A stretch of DNA of 64,000 nt. It comes from Elmis aenea (taxonomy: Eukaryota > Arthropoda > Insecta > Coleoptera > Elmidae). The stretch covers positions 1,302,001 through 1,366,000 of the forward strand of contig OX393578.1 in the NCBI GenBank assembly GCA_947652605.1, read 5' to 3'. Positions 61,101 through 64,000 of this stretch are shown here, one piece after another. Each line of letters opens with the position of its first letter. Within the stretch, counting starts at the first letter, position 1. The translations under genes and the position numbers were made by a program. Below the pieces are notes generated by a model. It was given only the letters and a program-made list of their open reading frames with translations, did no database searches and was not told the origin of the DNA.

Positions 61101-62777
61101 CATGGAAAAAGAATCGAACTGCACCCACACCTCCTCGCACATGTTACGTAACAACATCATGTATTCCATGGCATCTTTAGCGAAAGCTTCAAATTCATTT
61201 TGAGAGCTTATTGTGCGTACGCGTGCGTTTAATATAAAAAACTTTTCATGGATCGTCTGCAACTTTTCAGTGTTAAAAGTGCTGCTTGTTTGCGAGTAAT
61301 CCTTGATGTAATTCGTAATTTGCTGCACATTAGACCACACAGAAAACAATAAAAGCTGCCAATCCGCAAAAGGCGTAAGAGTTTTATTAACGGTTGGTAT
61401 AGAATCGGTGACGACGGAGCCCAGATTCGAGTACGGTATTGGGATTCCTATAATCGTTGCTAATGTAGGGACGAGATCAATTTGTTTAATGACATTATTA
61501 TTTATATGGCTGCTAAACGAAGTTAATGAGGTTTTTGAATGAACGAACATTGCTGAAGTGACTTCTTCTTCGCTTTCACCACCATGGTCTCCTGTAAACA
61601 CAATAACACAATAAATTTAAAAAAATTAATGACCTAAAATAAAGTTTCAATATTTTCTCCATTTAATACATTTAAACATCATGCCCATATTTTGTACAAC
61701 TTTTGAGTATTTTATTAGTTGATTCAAGACATTATAATATAAATAACAAACAAAAACTTTCAAAATACCTGTATTTGTCATTCCATGATCACCAATAACA
61801 AACAGCATCGTGTTATCATCTAAATTCGTTGCAACATCTCTGCAAAACAAATATTTAGTAATGCTTCTTCGAAATCACTTAATTAACTTTACTTAATGAC
61901 GTTGTTCATTTCATTAAGTTTTCTAGTCATCTCTGGATGATTTGGGCCATAGCGATGTCCACAATGGTCTACACCCAAAAAATGAGCGATAAGTACACTC
62001 CAGTCTTTCTTGTTTAATTCATTAAATAAATTATTAACCACCCCGTTGTCGACTGTATCCAAGTCAAATACGTTGAATGAAGGAAATGGATAACTACGTA
62101 CAAATCGTTTTGGATACAATCCTATCCATGTATCATCTCCCATGAAAACCACATCATGTTTTAATTTTGTTAACTGTGAAAAAATATAAAATTAAAGAAG
62201 TTTAAATGTTTTAAATTAAACTTACTTGGTCAATTAGATTGTCTTCATTGATTTCTGGTGTAGCAAAATTTGAACCAGCATCAATAAAAGTAGGCAAACT
62301 ACCTGTTGTTAATGCTTTTAATCGTTGCATAGTTGTAGTTGGAGGGTCGGCGATAAATTTGTACAATCGTGATGACGATTCTAGTTGCATCAGTTCATGT
62401 ATAATCGGTAATTTATTTTCATACGGCTTCGCATTTTGTAAAGAAGGATTATACACAGTAAAATCATACCTTAGAGCATCTACTATAAGCAATACCACTT
62501 TGGTTGATTTGGGTAAACATATATTAGACGCTTCATGAATATTATTCATCAACCAAAATTTTTCGTCATCGTTGCATGTTATCTGATAATCACTTGTACC
62601 ATTAACAACACCAACCTTTTCATCATTACAGTTATTCCCAGAATATAAAATACAAGTTGAATTTGTGGTCTGAGTGACTCGACTCAATAGAAATCCTCCC
62701 ATAAACAACAAAATTGAAGCCACTATCAAATACGAAAACCAAAGCAAAAACAGAAAATAGCACCTGTATTTAGCCAT
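58145..62777 (-). CDS. PIG-O: GPI ethanolamine phosphate transferase 3 (PIG-O), 6 exons, 1074 aa
   Basis: Exons 62777-62226, 62173-61893, 61839-61769, 61591-59852, 58887-58505 and 58342-58145. An N-terminal membrane anchor (LFLLWFSYLIVASILLFMGG) precedes a lumenal alkaline-phosphatase-like domain. Metal and nucleophile motifs are LLIVDALRYDF (Asp100), PPTTTMQRLKALTTGS (nucleophile Thr near 147-149), VFMGDDTW, HFLGVDHCGHRYGPNHPEM and IGDHGMTNTGDHGG. Many membrane helices follow, and the C terminus has HCRHLMVWKIFAPKLIFE, the usual PIG-O/PIG-N/PIG-G ending. The enzyme, with PIG-F, adds phosphoethanolamine to the third mannose of the GPI precursor in the ER, the one later joined to protein. Length is close to the human protein (about 1,090 aa). 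All catalytic motifs are intact. Confidence 0.96.
58988..59840. other. PIG-O intron 4
   Basis: AT-rich intron sequence. No repeat structure or nested gene recognised. Confidence 0.6.
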
Positions 62778-62965
62778 TGCTTTAAAATCATCACACACTT
62801 TTAATTTTACAAAAAACCTGCATTTTTGTTATAAAATTAGCAACGCTCAATGCCTTTACTGTAACCTGACAGTTGACAGAGTGACAGAGTCATTAGATCT
62901 ATTATATGGGACCAACAAACTACTACGATGGTTACTTAGAGTTACTTGCTATTGGCTCCAATTAT

Positions 62966-63256
62966 TCAATACATCAAACCATTAAAAAAAAAGTCGGAAG
63001 GATTAATTCCCCTAATTAAAATGATAAAATATTCAACAGCATGATTCATCTAAATAAAAACATATTAGCAAACATTTTTTTTCCAAGTAACTACCTGTAA
63101 AAACCCAAAAACCTTAAAAGCAACTCCAATACTTAGAATATTACGGTCGTTAATTAGATAAATAAAATTATTGATACCAAAGGTCAAACTAGCAAGCACA
63201 AATGCATGATATTTAAAAGGATTTCCCTTCCACATACAGTCATTCTTCACAAACAT
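62966..63256 (-). CDS. possible small membrane protein, 2 exons, 81 aa
   Basis: Exon 1 63256-63095 (ATG) and exon 2 63049-62966 (TGA), with a 45-nt GT-AG intron in phase 0. The predicted peptide has two hydrophobic stretches (HAFVLASLTFGINNFIYLI and IGVAFKVFGFL) and a Phe-rich end. Size, short intron and codon mix favour a real gene, but no family was recognised. It lies 190 bp upstream of PIG-O on the same strand and about 105 bp head-to-head with the plus-strand gene at 63362, so the two may share a promoter. Confidence 0.45.
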
Positions 63257-63312
63257 CAGTAGCACACTGTTTCATTTAATTTATAAGGCTTATACTCGTT
63301 ATGTATGTAGAC

Positions 63313-63318
63313 TATAAG
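63313..63318 (+). promoter_or_regulatory. possible TATA box
   Basis: TATAAG 49 bp before the ATG at 63362, a spacing that fits a short leader. Weak evidence by itself. Confidence 0.25.
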
Positions 63319-63361
63319 TCGATTTAAATAAAATCTATTGGCGGGCTAGTATAAAAATAAA

Positions 63362-63495
63362 ATGAAGATTTTTGTGTTAATTGTATTGTTTTTTATTTAT
63401 AAAACTCATGCAGATGAAACTACAACCGAAACATCATCTGTAAATACAGTCGATGCAGCAACTGAAGATAAAACTGAAGCAACAACAGAAGAAAA
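63362..63495 (+). CDS. first exon of a secreted Thr/Glu-rich protein (continues or ends here)
   Basis: An ATG opens a signal peptide (MKIFVLIVLFFIYKTHA) followed by an acidic, Thr-rich stretch (DETTTETSSVNTVDAATED). The exon can end at AA/GTAAGT (63495/63496), a strong donor. Unspliced, the same place reads Lys-stop, giving a 45-residue peptide. No downstream exon was identified before the window ends. This may be a short secreted peptide or the start of a mucin-like or antimicrobial precursor; neither can be decided here. Confidence 0.5.
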
Positions 63496-63499
63496 GTAA

Positions 63500-64000
63500 G
63501 TGATTAAAATAAGTACAGTAAAATGAAATGCTCATAGTCAGTCATAAAATAAATTAATAATTACATTTAAATATTATTATATTTTATTTATAATTATCAA
63601 TGATGTAATTCTAAATTTATCACTTCTTGAATAATAATCTTATTTCTTATTAAGTAATATTAATAATTTTATTTATAAAATATTATTTGCTGATTTTTTG
63701 TTTACAAAATAATTTCCAGAACATTTCAAGGCTTTTTTTAAACATAGTTAATGTCACAGGTGACCCTGAATTACAATAATTTTGTATTTATTCACTGCTT
63801 TGTTTGCTTTCTTTTTTACGATATTTACAATCTGGTTATTACATCAAATCACAATAGGAAGGGATTTCCCATAGCTGCAAAAAATACAAAAATGCAAATT
63901 AATTAAGTTTAAATTGTATAAAATAGCTTATGAACATGCAAAATGTAATATAAAGCTTAATTAAACAAGAATAACAAAATTAATGTCTTTTAAATTACTA
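63500..64000. other. AT-rich sequence to the window edge
   Basis: No coding exon or structured repeat recognised. It may be the first intron of the gene starting at 63362. Confidence 0.5.

Noticed and set aside
63350..63357. TATAAAAA as TATA box for the gene at 63362
   Set aside because: Only a few bases before the ATG, too close to leave room for a transcription start upstream of the codon.
1..64000. tRNA, rRNA and CRISPR features
   Set aside because: No cloverleaf, rRNA-like segment or regularly spaced short direct repeats were recognised on reading; a tRNA scan would settle the first.

Overview
This window looks like nuclear DNA from an insect, most likely a beetle (the order is an inference). 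It is AT-rich, its genes are split by many short introns, and it carries insect-typical families: a ZAD zinc-finger protein, a chitin-binding cuticle protein, and a tandem array of nose-resistant-to-fluoxetine (NRF-6)-like membrane acyltransferases. I rebuilt gene models by hand from GT-AG (once GC-AG) junctions that keep the reading frame. Exon coordinates are in the evidence fields.

Layout. 0.2-7.2 kb holds three minus-strand genes: a ZAD-C2H2 protein, actin-related protein 6 (ARP6) with unusual extensions at both ends, and a one-domain peritrophin-like cuticle protein (CPAP1 type). 7.2-20.9 kb is mostly noncoding, but a two-exon 113-residue gene with a mitochondrial-looking N terminus is hidden at 15.3-17.3 kb. 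20.9-41 kb is a plus-strand array of three complete 12-exon NRF-6-like genes (A, B, C; 666, 666 and 663 aa) and one deleted copy (D). Its promoter/first-exon modules are duplicated and its copies form a patchwork. 41-44.4 kb is array flank and small transposons. 44.4-56.4 kb is a 17-exon minus-strand Eps15 endocytic adaptor gene. A complete 7-exon plus-strand gene, a FAM187-like immunoglobulin membrane protein, lies inside one Eps15 intron. 56.7-58.1 kb is an unrecognised minus-strand gene. 58.1-62.8 kb is PIG-O, a GPI ethanolamine phosphate transferase. 63 kb has a small membrane-protein gene head-to-head with the first exon of a secreted acidic protein.

Apart from the array, the genes are ordinary single-copy neighbours with no shared pathway (chromatin remodelling, cuticle, endocytosis, GPI anchors). 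Small nonautonomous DNA transposons are common in introns and spacers. Several have clear terminal inverted repeats and target-site duplications: two probable hAT elements, one more with an 8-bp duplication, one PIF/Harbinger-like, one Tc1/mariner-like, and three long foldbacks without a resolved duplication.

No prokaryotic features, CRISPR arrays, rRNA or tRNA genes were seen. The items most worth checking are the extended ARP6, the hidden mitochondrial-type gene, the first-exon duplications and patchwork structure of the NRF array, the GC-AG intron, the nested FAM187-like gene, and the unrecognised gene next to PIG-O.
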